Positions 7,574 through 16,726 of a stretch of 33,141 nt of DNA are shown here, piece after piece. Position numbers and translations under genes: made by a program. The stretch comes from CAWFFV01 sp963814985 (lineage in GTDB: Bacteria; Chloroflexota; Ktedonobacteria; Ktedonobacterales; Ktedonobacteraceae). Position 1 is the stretch's first letter, and the number at the start of each line of letters is the position of its first letter. The notes under the pieces were generated by a model. It saw only the letters and a list, made by a program, of their open reading frames with translations, made no database searches and was not told the DNA's origin. The stretch is from the NCBI GenBank assembly GCA_963814985.1, contig CAWFFV010000004.1, forward strand, positions 1 to 33,141, read 5' to 3'.

Positions 7574-8060
7574 GGCGAGGGGATCTGGCGCCTTGCCGAA
7601 CAATTAGGTTTCTCTGGTGGTGCTGTACTGTAACCTGGTTGTGGCACAGGACAGGTCCTTTCCTACGCACCATCCTCCTTTGAAATCCAAGCCACAGGCG
7701 TTGAGCAGGAACCCTCCACGGCCAGCATCGCACAACTGCTCTTCCCCAAGGCAAATATCATCAATGCCTCCCCCCAGGAGGTGGCCCTGGTCAATGAAGC
7801 CTTTGATTTGGTCGTGGGCAATGTCCCCTTTGCGGACATTCCCATTTATGACAGGACCTTACCCTTTAAAGAAAAACTCTCGCTTCATAACTACTTCATG
7901 TATCGCTCGCTGCGGCTTTGCGTCCTGGCGGTATTGCAATCCTCGTGACTTCTCGCTACACAATGGACGCGGTAACCGACAAGACGCGTGAGATCCTGTC
8001 ACGACTTGGGTTGGTGCGCAACGCGTCGGCTCAAATAGAGCACAAAGGGGGAAGTGGGTG
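7574..8060 (+). pseudogene. N6-adenine DNA methylase fragment, with a stop and a frameshift
   Basis: The frame from 7574 reads IWRLAEQLGFSGGAVL, stop, PGCGTGQVLSY; the stop TAA at 7631-7633 replaces the Glu expected in the SAM-binding motif VLEPGCGTG. It continues TGVEQEPSTASIAQLLFP and reaches the catalytic-type motif GNVPFAD, then HNYFMYRSLRL. Near 7915 the family moves to another frame (RPGGIAILVTSRYTMD) and fades out near 8060. Families with GNVPF and TSRYTMD are large methylase-helicase proteins common on plasmids and islands. Both ends are missing: the target-recognition region and any helicase are gone. It cannot be functional as it stands. Confidence 0.75.
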
Positions 8061-8380
8061 TTCTCTGAGCTCAAAAACGAGCCCGTTCTTTCCCACTTTT
8101 ATTGTATCACCTCCTGTCTACTTGCACACTGCCTTTTTGGACGTTTTTTTTTGGCGTTCCTTCCCCTATACTCAGGCGGAAGCGATGCCACTCTGGCGCA
8201 CCTGCGGTGAAAGCTCTCCTTTGAGCAAAGATGCCTCTCGTGTTTGTGCTCAAAAAGCACGTACTTCATCAGGCGTGTGCCAGACCCTCGTCGTGTGCGA
8301 AAGGAGTCACCGAGAGATGAAAGGAGAAGAGATATTATGGCGGCAAGCGAGCAATCTGTTCTATTAAAGGAGGTAAACGT
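8061..8380. other. Intergenic stretch before the rifampin phosphotransferase-like gene
   Basis: I see no gene or clear promoter. The palindromic rifampin-associated element known upstream of actinobacterial rifampin genes was looked for by eye and not seen. The stretch ends with a near-consensus ribosome binding site, aaaggagg, before 8381. Confidence 0.5.
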
Positions 8381-11047
8381 ATGAGTTCCTATGTGCTTGG
8401 TTTTCAGGATATTGACAAAACAAAACTCATGGTTGTTGGGGGTAAAGGCGCGAACCTGGGGGAACTTTCCAAGATTGAAGGAATACGCGTACCGGATGGC
8501 TTTTGTATTTCTACTGAAGCCTTTAAAAGAATCATTGGGGAAACGTCGTCGATTAACGAATTACTTGATCAGTTATCGCTTCTAAAGGTGGAAGACCGGG
8601 ATAAAATCGGTGAACTTAGCGGTGAGATTCGCAGGGTCATCGAAGGGATAGCCATCCCTCAAGACATTCATGAAGAGATCACCCGCCTCCTCTCCAGGCT
8701 TGATGAAAAAAATGCCTATGCAGTACGATCCAGCGCAACTGCAGAGGATTTACCGACGGCCTCTTTTGCAGGCCAGCAGGATACGTATTTGAACATTATC
8801 GGAAAAGAGGCAATCCTAAAGCATATCAGCAAGTGCTGGGCATCGCTATTTACCGAGAGGGCAGTAATTTACCGCCTTCAAAACGGCTTCGACCACCGTA
8901 AAGTCTACCTGTCTGTGGTTGTTCAGAAGATGGTCTTCCCGCAGGCGGCAGGAATTTTGTTTACTGCCGATCCCGTCACTTCTAATAGGAAGGTGTTATC
9001 CATTGATGCCAGCTTCGGACTTGGTGAGGCTTTGGTCTCCGGCCTGGTGAATGCTGATATCTATAAAGTGCGTAACGGCAAGGTTATCGATAAGAAGATA
9101 TCCACCAAGAAGCTGGCTATTTATGCCTTAAAAGATGGCGGTACGAAAGAACAGGAGATTGAGCCTGAGAGGCAGAATAGGCAAGCGCTGACGGATGAGC
9201 AGATTTTGCAGCTTGAGCGCATAGGCAGAAAGATCGAAGAACATTTCGGTTGCCCCCAGGACATCGAATGGTGTTTGGTTGATGATACATTTTATATTGT
9301 CCAGAGTCGGCCAATCACTACTTTATACCCTATCCCTGAAGCGAATGATGAAGAAAATCACGTTTACATATCTGTCGGCCATCAACAAATGATGACCGAT
9401 CCCATGAAACCACTGGGATTGTCTTTATGGCAGTTAACAGCGGCCCGGCCCATGTTTAAAGCTGGTGGAAGGTTGTTTGTTGATGTCGCACAAAATCTGG
9501 CTTCACCAGCTGGCAGAGAAATGGTATTAAATGCCATGGGACAACACGATCCGCTCATAAAAGACGCACTTATGACCATAATAGAGCGAGGAGATTTCAT
9601 AAAATCGTTACCAAATGATAAAAAAGAACAGAGTCCCAGTCAAAGCAATAAAGGTATGTCGCCCGCAGGCTTTCAAGCACAAATCGAAAACAATCCGACA
9701 ATCGTTTCTGATTTGATGAAGAGGAGTCAAACATCGATAGAAGAGTTAAAACAAAACATCCAAACGAAATCAGGATCAGATTTATTTGATTTTATCCTGG
9801 AAGATATCCAGGAATTAAAAAAGATTTTATTTGACCCACAAAGTTCGGCTGTGTTTATGGCTGCTATAAATGCTTCATCATGGATCAATGAAAAAATGAA
9901 CGAGTGGTTAGGTGAAAAAAACGTAGCAGATACGCTTTCTCAATCTGTCCCAAACAATATTACTTCGGAAATGGGTCTGGCGCTATTGGATGTCGCAGAT
10001 GTGATTCGTCCTTATCCAGAAGTAATTGAGTATTTACAACAGGTAAAAGATGATAACTTTTTGGATGAACTGGTTAAGTTTGATGGTGGACAGGAAACCC
10101 AAGACGCTATCTATGCTTATCTTAACAAATACGGAATGCGATGTGGCGGGGAAATCGATATTACGAAAACTCGTTGGAGCGAAAAACCAACTACACTTGT
10201 CCCCATGATTCTCAGTAACATCAAAAACTTTGAGCCTAATGCTGGCAATCGGAAATTTGAGCAAGGGCGACAGGAAGCTTTGAAAAAAGAACAAGAGTTA
10301 TTAGATCGATTGAAGCAATTACCGGATGGTGAACAAAAAGCCAAAGAAACAAAACGAATGGTCAGCCTCATCCGGAATTTCATTGGTTATCGTGAATATC
10401 CAAAATACGGCATGATTAATCGTTACTTCGTTTATAAGCAGGCTTTACTGAAAGAAGCCGAACAACTCGTACAAGCCAACGTTATTCATGAAAAAGAAGA
10501 TATCTACTATCTCACTTTTGAAGAACTTCGCGAAGTCGTACGCACAAATAAACTGGATTACCAGATCATCAGCAAACGAAAAGACGAGTACAAATTCTAT
10601 GAAAAACTCACTCCCCCACGTGTTATCACGTCTGATGGTGAAATCATTGCAGGTGAGTACAAACGAGAAAATCTCCCAGCCGAAGCTCTTGTAGGTCTCC
10701 CTGTTTCTTCCGGAGTGATAGAGGGACGAGCACGTGTCATCTTACACATGGAAGATGCTGATCTGGAAGAGGGAGATATATTAGTCACCTCCTTTACTGA
10801 CCCTAGCTGGACACCATTGTTTGTATCCATAAAAGGCCTCGTCACCGAAGTTGGTGGGCTGATGACCCATGGAGCAGTTATCGCACAAAAGCGCGTCGAA
10901 ATGATTAAGAATGCCTGGGCGGCGCAGAAAGCCATCAAAGAAGTGATGGTGTTCCTGCAAGGTCACGGTGTTTCGACGACGTATGCGGTCAGGATCTTTA
11001 AACAATATGGTGACCATTCCAGAACAGGGGCGAGCATAATTTCTTGA
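8381..11047 (+). CDS. Rifampin phosphotransferase-like enzyme with its C-terminus replaced by a RecD fragment and MITE sequence
   Basis: Residues 1 to about 835 match the rifampin phosphotransferase/PEP synthase-like family. The N-terminal ATP-binding domain (about 1-315) shows GGKGANLGEL, AVRSSATAEDLPTASFAGQQ and DIEWC; a long central substrate-binding part follows. The swivel domain has the phosphohistidine motif GLMTHGAVIA with His830. Family members inactivate rifamycins by ATP-dependent phosphorylation. After Ala835 the usual REYG-type tail is missing. Residues 836-878 instead match a RecD2-type helicase (EMIKNAWAAQKAIKEVM, FLQGHGVSTTYAVRIF, KQYGD). The last ten residues are encoded by an inverted-repeat element. 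About 35-40 residues of the native end are lost, so activity is doubtful. The gene is more AT-rich than its neighbours, which suggests transfer. Confidence 0.85.
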   Translation: MSSYVLGFQDIDKTKLMVVGGKGANLGELSKIEGIRVPDGFCISTEAFKRIIGETSSINELLDQLSLLKVEDRDKIGELSGEIRRVIEGIAIPQDIHEEITRLLSRLDEKNAYAVRSSATAEDLPTASFAGQQDTYLNIIGKEAILKHISKCWASLFTERAVIYRLQNGFDHRKVYLSVVVQKMVFPQAAGILFTADPVTSNRKVLSIDASFGLGEALVSGLVNADIYKVRNGKVIDKKISTKKLAIYALKDGGTKEQEIEPERQNRQALTDEQILQLERIGRKIEEHFGCPQDIEWCLVDDTFYIVQSRPITTLYPIPEANDEENHVYISVGHQQMMTDPMKPLGLSLWQLTAARPMFKAGGRLFVDVAQNLASPAGREMVLNAMGQHDPLIKDALMTIIERGDFIKSLPNDKKEQSPSQSNKGMSPAGFQAQIENNPTIVSDLMKRSQTSIEELKQNIQTKSGSDLFDFILEDIQELKKILFDPQSSAVFMAAINASSWINEKMNEWLGEKNVADTLSQSVPNNITSEMGLALLDVADVIRPYPEVIEYLQQVKDDNFLDELVKFDGGQETQDAIYAYLNKYGMRCGGEIDITKTRWSEKPTTLVPMILSNIKNFEPNAGNRKFEQGRQEALKKEQELLDRLKQLPDGEQKAKETKRMVSLIRNFIGYREYPKYGMINRYFVYKQALLKEAEQLVQANVIHEKEDIYYLTFEELREVVRTNKLDYQIISKRKDEYKFYEKLTPPRVITSDGEIIAGEYKRENLPAEALVGLPVSSGVIEGRARVILHMEDADLEEGDILVTSFTDPSWTPLFVSIKGLVTEVGGLMTHGAVIAQKRVEMIKNAWAAQKAIKEVMVFLQGHGVSTTYAVRIFKQYGDHSRTGASIIS

Positions 11048-11130
11048 GCTTCCATGGCTTTTCATTTCTCGCTCGCCGGTCTCACCTGAAGGGAAAACAA
11101 GCTGGAGCTTGCCCCTGTTCTGGAATGGTC
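11012..11130. mobile_element. MITE-like element, about 119 bp
   Basis: gaccattccagaacaggggc at 11012-11031 is repeated inverted at 11111-11130; with the next four bases the repeat is 24 bp with one mismatch. No target duplication is visible. The left side is a RecD-like fragment and the right side an SDR fragment, so the element sits at a rearrangement junction. Confidence 0.8.
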
Positions 11131-11134
11131 TCCT

Positions 11135-11368
11135 AAAGCTGGTGTGGCAAGCCTGACTGAGATCCTGGCGGTCGAGGGAAGGCCACAGAACATTCGCGTC
11201 GTAGCGATCAGTCCGGGCGCGGTAGAGACAGAGATGTTGCGCCAGGCTGCGCCACACCTGAAGGCAGGCATGACGCCCGATGAGATGGCGGAAATCTTGC
11301 TCTTCCTGGCTGGCGAGACGGGTCGCGTGCTCAGCGGGACCAACCTGGAGATTTTGAGTAACGCGTGA
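11135..11368 (+). pseudogene. C-terminal fragment of an SDR
   Basis: The frame reads KAGVASLTEILAVEG, then IRVVAISPGAVETEM, and ends LSGTNLEILSNA, the typical last 75 or so residues of a classical SDR. The start corresponds to the Lys of the YxxxK motif. The cofactor-binding half and the catalytic Tyr are missing and replaced by the inverted-repeat element, so this is a dead fragment. Confidence 0.8.
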
Positions 11369-11402
11369 GCAGAGACCTGCAGAATGACAAAGGGAGCACA
11401 CG

Positions 11403-11813
11403 ATGGTCTACCTGACAAGGCGTACCACATTTAGCGCCGCGCACCGCCTGTGGAGCGCGGAACTGACGGACGAAGAGAACTACGCTCTCTACGATAAATG
11501 CGCCAACCTTTACGGTCATGGTCACAACTACACGCTTGAAGTAGCAATACATGGGAAACCAGACTCCAGGACAGGGATGGTGTTAAATCTGACGGTCATG
11601 AGCAGATTATACATGAGCAAGTCATAGATTGGGTTGATCATAAGCATCTCAACTATGATGTACCCTGGCTGGAAGGAAATCATTCCTACAACCGAAATGC
11701 TCGTCATTACGTTCTGGGAACGATTGGCAGGTGCCTTTCCCGAAGGTCTGCTCTACGATGTGACGCTGCATGAGACGGAAAATAACAGCGCCAGTTATCG
11801 CGGCTCGAAGTAA
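11403..11813 (+). pseudogene. 6-pyruvoyl-tetrahydropterin synthase/QueD-like, frameshifted
   Basis: The ATG at 11403 follows aaagggag. The first frame has the zinc and catalytic hallmarks FSAAHRL and DKCANLYGHGHNYTLEV, then GKPDSRTGMVLNL. The family continues in a second frame (IIHEQVIDWVDHKHLNYDV) and then a third (IIPTTEM, FWERLAGAFPEG, HETENNSASYRGSK) to the stop at 11811-11813. At least two frameshifts are needed, near 11595 and 11680. The intact protein would be about 135 residues, normal for the family, which makes tetrahydropterin or the queuosine precursor carboxytetrahydropterin. Which branch this was cannot be decided. Confidence 0.8.
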
Positions 11814-11826
11814 GAAAGAGGTCTAT

Positions 11827-12622
11827 ATGACAGTAGTATCAGTAATCATCCCCACATTTCAGCGTCCCGAACGTCTGTGGTTCGCACTGGAAAGTGTGGC
11901 AATGCAAACCTACCCAGAAATAGAGATTGTTGTCGTGAATAATGGCGGCATTTCAGTCAAAAACGTGGTAGACCGCTATAAAGAATCCTTTCCACAACCA
12001 ATTCAACTGATCACATTACCCGAATCTGTCGAATAGCAGCAGCACGCAACAGAGGAATTGCTGCCGCACATGGCGAGCTCATTGCCTTACTCGATGACGA
12101 TGATCGCTACCGCCCCATTCATCTAGAGCAAGTTATCAAAGCCCTCAAGCAGACACCAGAAGCCGCCTTAGCGTATGACGATGGGCTCATCATGATAGAG
12201 CATACAGCAAGCGTCAATAATGAACCACAGATTGTCGCTACCTGCCGTCTCGGTTTACCCTATGAAAAGGAACGTTTCGAGCAGGATGATCATATTTTGG
12301 TGGTATCTATTGTAATGCGGCGTGCAGCATTTGAAGCTGTGGGGGGATTGACGAAACAATGGCTGTCTGTGAGGATTGGGATTTTCTTTTAAAAGTACGC
12401 ACACAAGGCACACTCCTCTACGTACCTGGCGAAATAGGCTCAGAATATAGTATGCGCATCCTTGCAAATGACAATATTAGTAGCACATTTGATAGTCAGC
12501 GGTATGCTGCTCTCGCTCTCCTTGAGACCCGCTATAACCTGCCTCCTCTGGTTCCAAAAACCTTTTACGATGTGGCCCGTGACCTTGGCTGCGAAGTCAT
12601 TCCCGTAGATGTGGAAAGATGA
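11827..12622 (+). pseudogene. Family 2 glycosyltransferase, frameshifted twice
   Basis: The start ATG at 11827 gives MTVVSVIIPTFQRPERLWFA, the N-terminus of a GT-A fold glycosyltransferase. Near 12025 the family switches frame to RIAAARNRGIAAAHGELIAL and LDDDDR, which holds the metal-binding DxD region. Near 12350 it switches again to DETMAVCEDWDFLLKV, with the ED catalytic-base motif, and ends at 12622. The joined product would be about 265 residues. Such enzymes transfer sugars from nucleotide donors in surface polysaccharide synthesis. The start lies 14 bp after the PTPS remnant, and a pyruvyl transferase follows, so this may be what is left of a surface-polymer operon. Confidence 0.8.
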
Positions 12623-12703
12623 TCGCTCTGTGGCCTCAATAGGGAAATGCTGAGGTGGAAATCTGTCTCAGTAGGTGGGTCGCATACCAGGCAAGAGCAC
12701 AGG

Positions 12704-12728
12704 GAAGGTGTTTGCTTTTCACACCTTC
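12704..12728. other. Small hairpin between glycosyltransferase and pyruvyl transferase
   Basis: gaaggtgt (12704-12711) pairs with acaccttc (12721-12728) around nine bases. There is no T-run after it, so it is only a weak terminator candidate. Confidence 0.35.
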
Positions 12729-12833
12729 TCTGACTTCAATGATGTGGGTCTCTTGATCTCTATTGAAACAAGATACATGGTAGCTGCTGGTATCATTTGT
12801 GGTCACTGTTCATTCTGGCTGGAAAGGTATTTC

Positions 12834-13720
12834 ATGAAGATAATGTACTATAGGGGGAAGTTTCCTAACTTTGGGGATGAACTCAATAGGTGGATGTGGC
12901 CAAAATACTTCCGAATTTTTTTGATGATGATGAGAAGGTTCTTTTCATTGGGATTGGCTCGACTATAGGGAGTTATTACGAGAAAGCGGCAAAAAAAATT
13001 GTATTTGGTGCGGCGTGTGTACCAGGTTACAACGATAAGCCCGATGTTCATGGCGCAGATTGGGATATCTATTTTGTCAGAGGGTATCGTACAACACAGG
13101 TATTGAATATCTCTCCTGATTTAGCGTTGGGCGATGCTGCTATTTTGCTTCGTACTGTTGTTGATACGCAACGAAAATCCTCTGAGATCGTCTCATTCAT
13201 GCCTCATTGGGAGAGTTTGGAGCGGGGAAATTGGGAGCACGTTTGTCGCCTGGCTGGTATCAACCTGATTGACCCTCGCCGCCCAATAGAAGAGATTATT
13301 AGTGAGTTGCTACGGTCACGGATGGTTATGGCGGAAGCTATGCATGGTGCAATTGTATCTGATGCCTTGCGTATTCCCTGGGTTCCTCTGCTTCCAATAG
13401 ATGATATACATCGAGAAAAGTGGTTTGAGTGGGCGGAGGCTTTGGGAATACGCCTGAAACCGCATCGTTTCTTGCCATCGAGCTTGCTTGAAACAAAGAT
13501 TACCTTGAAGCATCACCCAACGCTGGTCAACCTCATAGACTCGGCGGCTTTATCCCCTACCTCCCATCTCATCAACAAAGGAGCAATACATGTAGCTGCA
13601 TACAAATTGACACAGCTTGCCAAAATCTCACCTTGCCTCAGCGATGAGAGGGTAATAGACCGTGTGACGGAAAGAATGCTGGAGAAAGTTCAACTGTTAC
13701 ATCGGAATTACGCAGCATGA
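12834..13720 (+). pseudogene. Polysaccharide pyruvyl transferase family protein, one frameshift
   Basis: The ATG at 12834 begins MKIMYYRGKFPNFGDELN, the usual N-terminus of this family. At about 12905, in a run of four A, the frame must shift by one to continue as ILPNFFDDDEKVLFIGIGS. The rest reads to 13720 without a break and includes the family block SRMVMAEAMHGAIVSDALRI. The joined product is about 295 residues. Members such as ExoV and CsaB add ketal pyruvate from PEP to sugars of exopolysaccharide or cell wall. Only one base separates it from an intact gene, so a sequence error or recent mutation is possible; the many other frameshifts nearby favour real decay. Confidence 0.8.
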
Positions 13721-13769
13721 TTATATGATAAACGTTTTTGTCGTCATCCTGCACATATGGAAATGCTGA

Positions 13770-13811
13770 GGCTCTGACGCAAACCCGCATCATCGAGGTT
13801 GCGTCAGAGCC
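13770..13811. terminator. Hairpin between convergent genes
   Basis: ggctctgacgcaa and ttgcgtcagagcc form a perfect 13-bp stem with a 16-nt loop. It lies between the rightward pyruvyl transferase and the leftward MFS gene, where a two-way terminator is expected. There is no strong T-run on either side. Confidence 0.5.
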
Positions 13812-13821
13812 AAGATATGGT

Positions 13822-15141
13822 TCACAATGTGCCTGAGTGCTGGCCCGCCTTTCTGTCCATGTGGGTACGCTCTTGAAGTTTTCTGAACTGGCGAGAGGCG
13901 TGCAGTCCCCCCACAAAGATGAGAACCCCAGCCCCGATATGAAGTAGGTTGATCGCGTTCAGTTCGCCTGTGGGCAGATGGACGATGACCCCTTGCAGCG
14001 GCGTACTGCTCACATAACCGCTGAGGAACGTGGCGAGGAATAAACTCAGGGTCGTGACGGCTCCCAAGGTGGAGAAGACGTGGCCCACCATCTGCTCTGG
14101 CGTGGCCAAGAGGACCAAGGGTCCAACCAGCACCTCGGCCTGCATCGTGGCGATGCCAATGAGCGTGAAACCCATCAGGTCGATGATCGCCTGATTTGGT
14201 ACGGTTGAGACGACGACCATCACCCCCGCAAAGAGGAGGGCACGAGCATAGACGCTGGTCGCTCCAAATTTCCCCGCCGTACGATCAACGAGCAAGGTCC
14301 CCAAGATGCCCCCAATGGCTGGCACAGCGCTGAAGAGGCCAAACAGGCTCATGGGCACATGAATATTCTGGGTGATGTAGAAGAGGCCAGGACGCTCACA
14401 ATGCCCCATCCAAAGGAAAACAGGCTCTCGGTAAGCAGAAGAGTGCGGAGCTGGAGATGGCCCCCGATGAATCGCAACCCCTCGCGCAGTTCCGTCAAGA
14501 CGCGCCGCAGTGATGTGGGTTGGGCTGACGCGCGACTTTCTGCTGCAGATACGCGCATGCGCCCGACCAACACCCAGGAACAGGCAAACGAGGCCGCATT
14601 CAAGGCAATCGCCCACCCGGCTCCCAAGGAGACGTAGCAGATGCCGGCACAGGTAGACCCGATGGCCCAACTGAACACGCCAGCCCCGACGGTCAGCGCC
14701 GAAGCGCGGGTAAGCTGCTCTTGCGGGACCACCTCTTTGAGGATCGCCTTGGCCGCCGGAGTGAAGAACTGACTCAGACCACTGACGGCTGCCACCACGA
14801 GATACATGATGGTGAGCTTGAGAGCAAGTGGTAGCGGGAGCGGTCCACTGATCGGCAAAAGGGAGCACACCAGCACGGCCCGGAGCGCATCCATGATGCG
14901 CATCGTCCGTTGTTTGGGCCAGCGGTCCACAAACACACCAACGAATGGGCCGATCAGCAGGGCCGGAAGCGCGGCGGCCAGCACCACGCATCTGACAGCA
15001 AGGGGGGCCGCGCTCTGGTTCTCGAGCAGCGTCCCGACCCATAAGATGAGCATCATCGTGAACAGCACATCGCCAATCTGCGAGATCGTCCCACCAAGCC
15101 ACAACAGTGAGGAAACATAGGAATCCTTTCACACGCGACAT
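13822..15141 (-). pseudogene. MFS exporter, two frameshifts
   Basis: The ATG at 15141 reads MSRVKGFLCFL. After a one-base shift near 15112 the family continues LWLGGTISQIGDVLFTMMLI, a typical first helix of drug- or siderophore-type MFS exporters, with GVFVDRWPKQRTMRIMD as the loop 2-3 signature. Near 14387 a second shift is needed to go from GIVSVLA to FYITQNIHVPMSLFGLFSA, which carries helices 7-12 to the stop at 13822. The joined protein would be about 435 residues with 12 membrane helices, normal length. The substrate is unknown. The intact IS4 element begins about 160 bp upstream and may separate it from its promoter. Confidence 0.85.
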
Positions 15142-15297
15142 CCGCGTTGAGATACGAGAAGGGTTCAAGCGTGTCTCAAGAGGGGGGGTGCAGTGCGAAA
15201 AAGAGGGGGAGAGGTCCGGACAGGGGAAACAATGGGGAGCGCTTGCCTCTCCGCTTACTCCTCGATTCGCGCCGCATGCTGCGCGAACACACCGGTA

Positions 15298-16681
15298 CTC
15301 TCTCCCTGACACTTTTTTGAAGAATGCATAAGAGTACATGATACGTATTTCCTTTGTTTTTTTAAAAACGCAGGGAAAAACGCCATCCATGCACAGAATT
15401 CCGAAAGAGCAAACAGTTGACGAGATCAGCGTTTCTTAACGCTTTACGCTCAATATCCAAGAGATAGAGTCGCCCAATACGAAAGATGCCTTTGTCGCGC
15501 CGATCGTGACGATCATACCGATCCCGTTTCCCATTATGAATGCATGAAGCCGCCAAATGAGCTAGCCACCACACCATTAAAAAGAGCACAAAGAGCAGAT
15601 GATCCACGCGATCCAGGCGACGAACATGACTCTCTTTCCAATCCCATCCACGGCTTTTGAGATCTTGAAAGGTGGATTCGACTCGCCAACGCAACAGGTA
15701 ATCGGCGATGCGCCGACGGCACGCTGGCCGATCGGAAATGACGAACAATGCTTCCTCCTCATTGTTCTCCCAGCAGGCACTCAGATTGGTCTCGATTTGA
15801 TCCTCTTGCCATAAACGAATATGTCCATAAAACCGCATACCAGGCTCGTTCACCAGATCAGAGACGGGACAGGTTGGCAAAAGACGGCCTTGACTGGACC
15901 AGTGCTCACACGTGTGTTGCTCACAGATTCGAAAGAGATAGTGCCACCGATATTTTTGACACAAACGGACCATCGGAAAGCATCCAAACGCACTATCTCC
16001 CATGATCGTACAGTCGGTCTCTCCAAGATGAGGAGCCAAACGCTCGAAGAGTTTGTCAATACATTCCCATAATCCTTGATCCCATTTGGTTTGTCCCGGC
16101 ATCACTTTCCAGACCAGAGGTAAGACGCGTGAATGCTGTAACAGGCCAATATAGATCACTTGCGCATGTTCTTCGTATGGCGTCAGGTCAATCACCAAAC
16201 GCATCGGCTTTTCCCGAAAAAAAGGCATCACCACCTGTAAAAGATCATCCCATGTCTTTTCTGTATCTATCTTTGTATTACTCAGAAAACGCTCTAAACG
16301 CCGCTCAATACTAGGCGCTTTTGCATCACTTTCTGCCAATAACGCTTCTGCCACTCGTGAGATCACAATGCTTTCTGCCTTGATTGCTCCGAGTACAAAC
16401 ATCGCCAAGGTTTTGCTTTGATGTCCATGAAGTCCGTGAAAAAATTCCTTGACTTGCTGGTGCCAGACTGTACATAATGGACTGAATGCATTCATTGAGA
16501 TCGTCCTCCTCAAGCTTGGTTTTTGATTCTGCTTGTTAGGACGATCTCTTTCTCCTTCTGTCTCTTTTCTTTCCCAAATGGATGCCTGAAACCGCCAGTT
16601 GATGCTCGAAATTACACCCCTTTTTCTCTTATTCTTCTCTTTTACCCTTTTTGTATCCTGAAAAAAGTGTCAGGGAGAGAG
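15298..16681 (-). mobile_element. IS4-family insertion sequence, apparently complete, about 1.38 kb
   Basis: Perfect 21-bp inverted repeats (ctctctccctgacac plus a T-run) occupy 15298-15318 and 16661-16681 and enclose one intact transposase. The flanks 'cggta' and 'cgtct' do not match, so no target duplication is visible; the element may have arisen by recombination or the true ends may be a few bases inward. Confidence 0.85.
15362..16495 (-). CDS. IS4-family DDE transposase
   Basis: This 377-residue enzyme has all the catalytic residues of its family. The first Asp is D103 in LVIDLTPYE and the second is D167 in IMGDSAFGC. Then comes the exact Y-(2)-R-(3)-E-(6)-K signature with Y266, R269, E273 and K280 in YLLRWRVESTFQDLK. 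It cuts and joins the element's terminal repeats as a dimer. The ATG at 16495 is preferred over an upstream TTG because gaggagg lies about nine bases before it. The coding region fills most of the element and shows no frameshift, in contrast with its neighbours, which suggests recent arrival. Confidence 0.9.
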   Translation of the reverse strand: MNAFSPLCTVWHQQVKEFFHGLHGHQSKTLAMFVLGAIKAESIVISRVAEALLAESDAKAPSIERRLERFLSNTKIDTEKTWDDLLQVVMPFFREKPMRLVIDLTPYEEHAQVIYIGLLQHSRVLPLVWKVMPGQTKWDQGLWECIDKLFERLAPHLGETDCTIMGDSAFGCFPMVRLCQKYRWHYLFRICEQHTCEHWSSQGRLLPTCPVSDLVNEPGMRFYGHIRLWQEDQIETNLSACWENNEEEALFVISDRPACRRRIADYLLRWRVESTFQDLKSRGWDWKESHVRRLDRVDHLLFVLFLMVWWLAHLAASCIHNGKRDRYDRHDRRDKGIFRIGRLYLLDIERKALRNADLVNCLLFRNSVHGWRFSLRF

Positions 16682-16726
16682 CGTCTTGATCCAGCCATGC
16701 TCGCTCAACATCATCTCGGCGCGACG

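Noticed and set aside
8061..8380. Rifampin-associated element upstream of the phosphotransferase
   Set aside because: The expected palindrome was not found by eye.
10781..11401. 206-codon minus-strand ORF
   Set aside because: It overlaps the phosphotransferase 3' end, a MITE and the SDR fragment on the opposite strand, and resembles no protein.
12890..12920. Programmed frameshift in the pyruvyl transferase
   Set aside because: The A-run is only four bases, there is no stimulatory structure, and neighbouring genes have random indels.
15298..16681. Target duplication around the IS4 element
   Set aside because: Flanks were compared at several boundary choices and no direct repeat was found.
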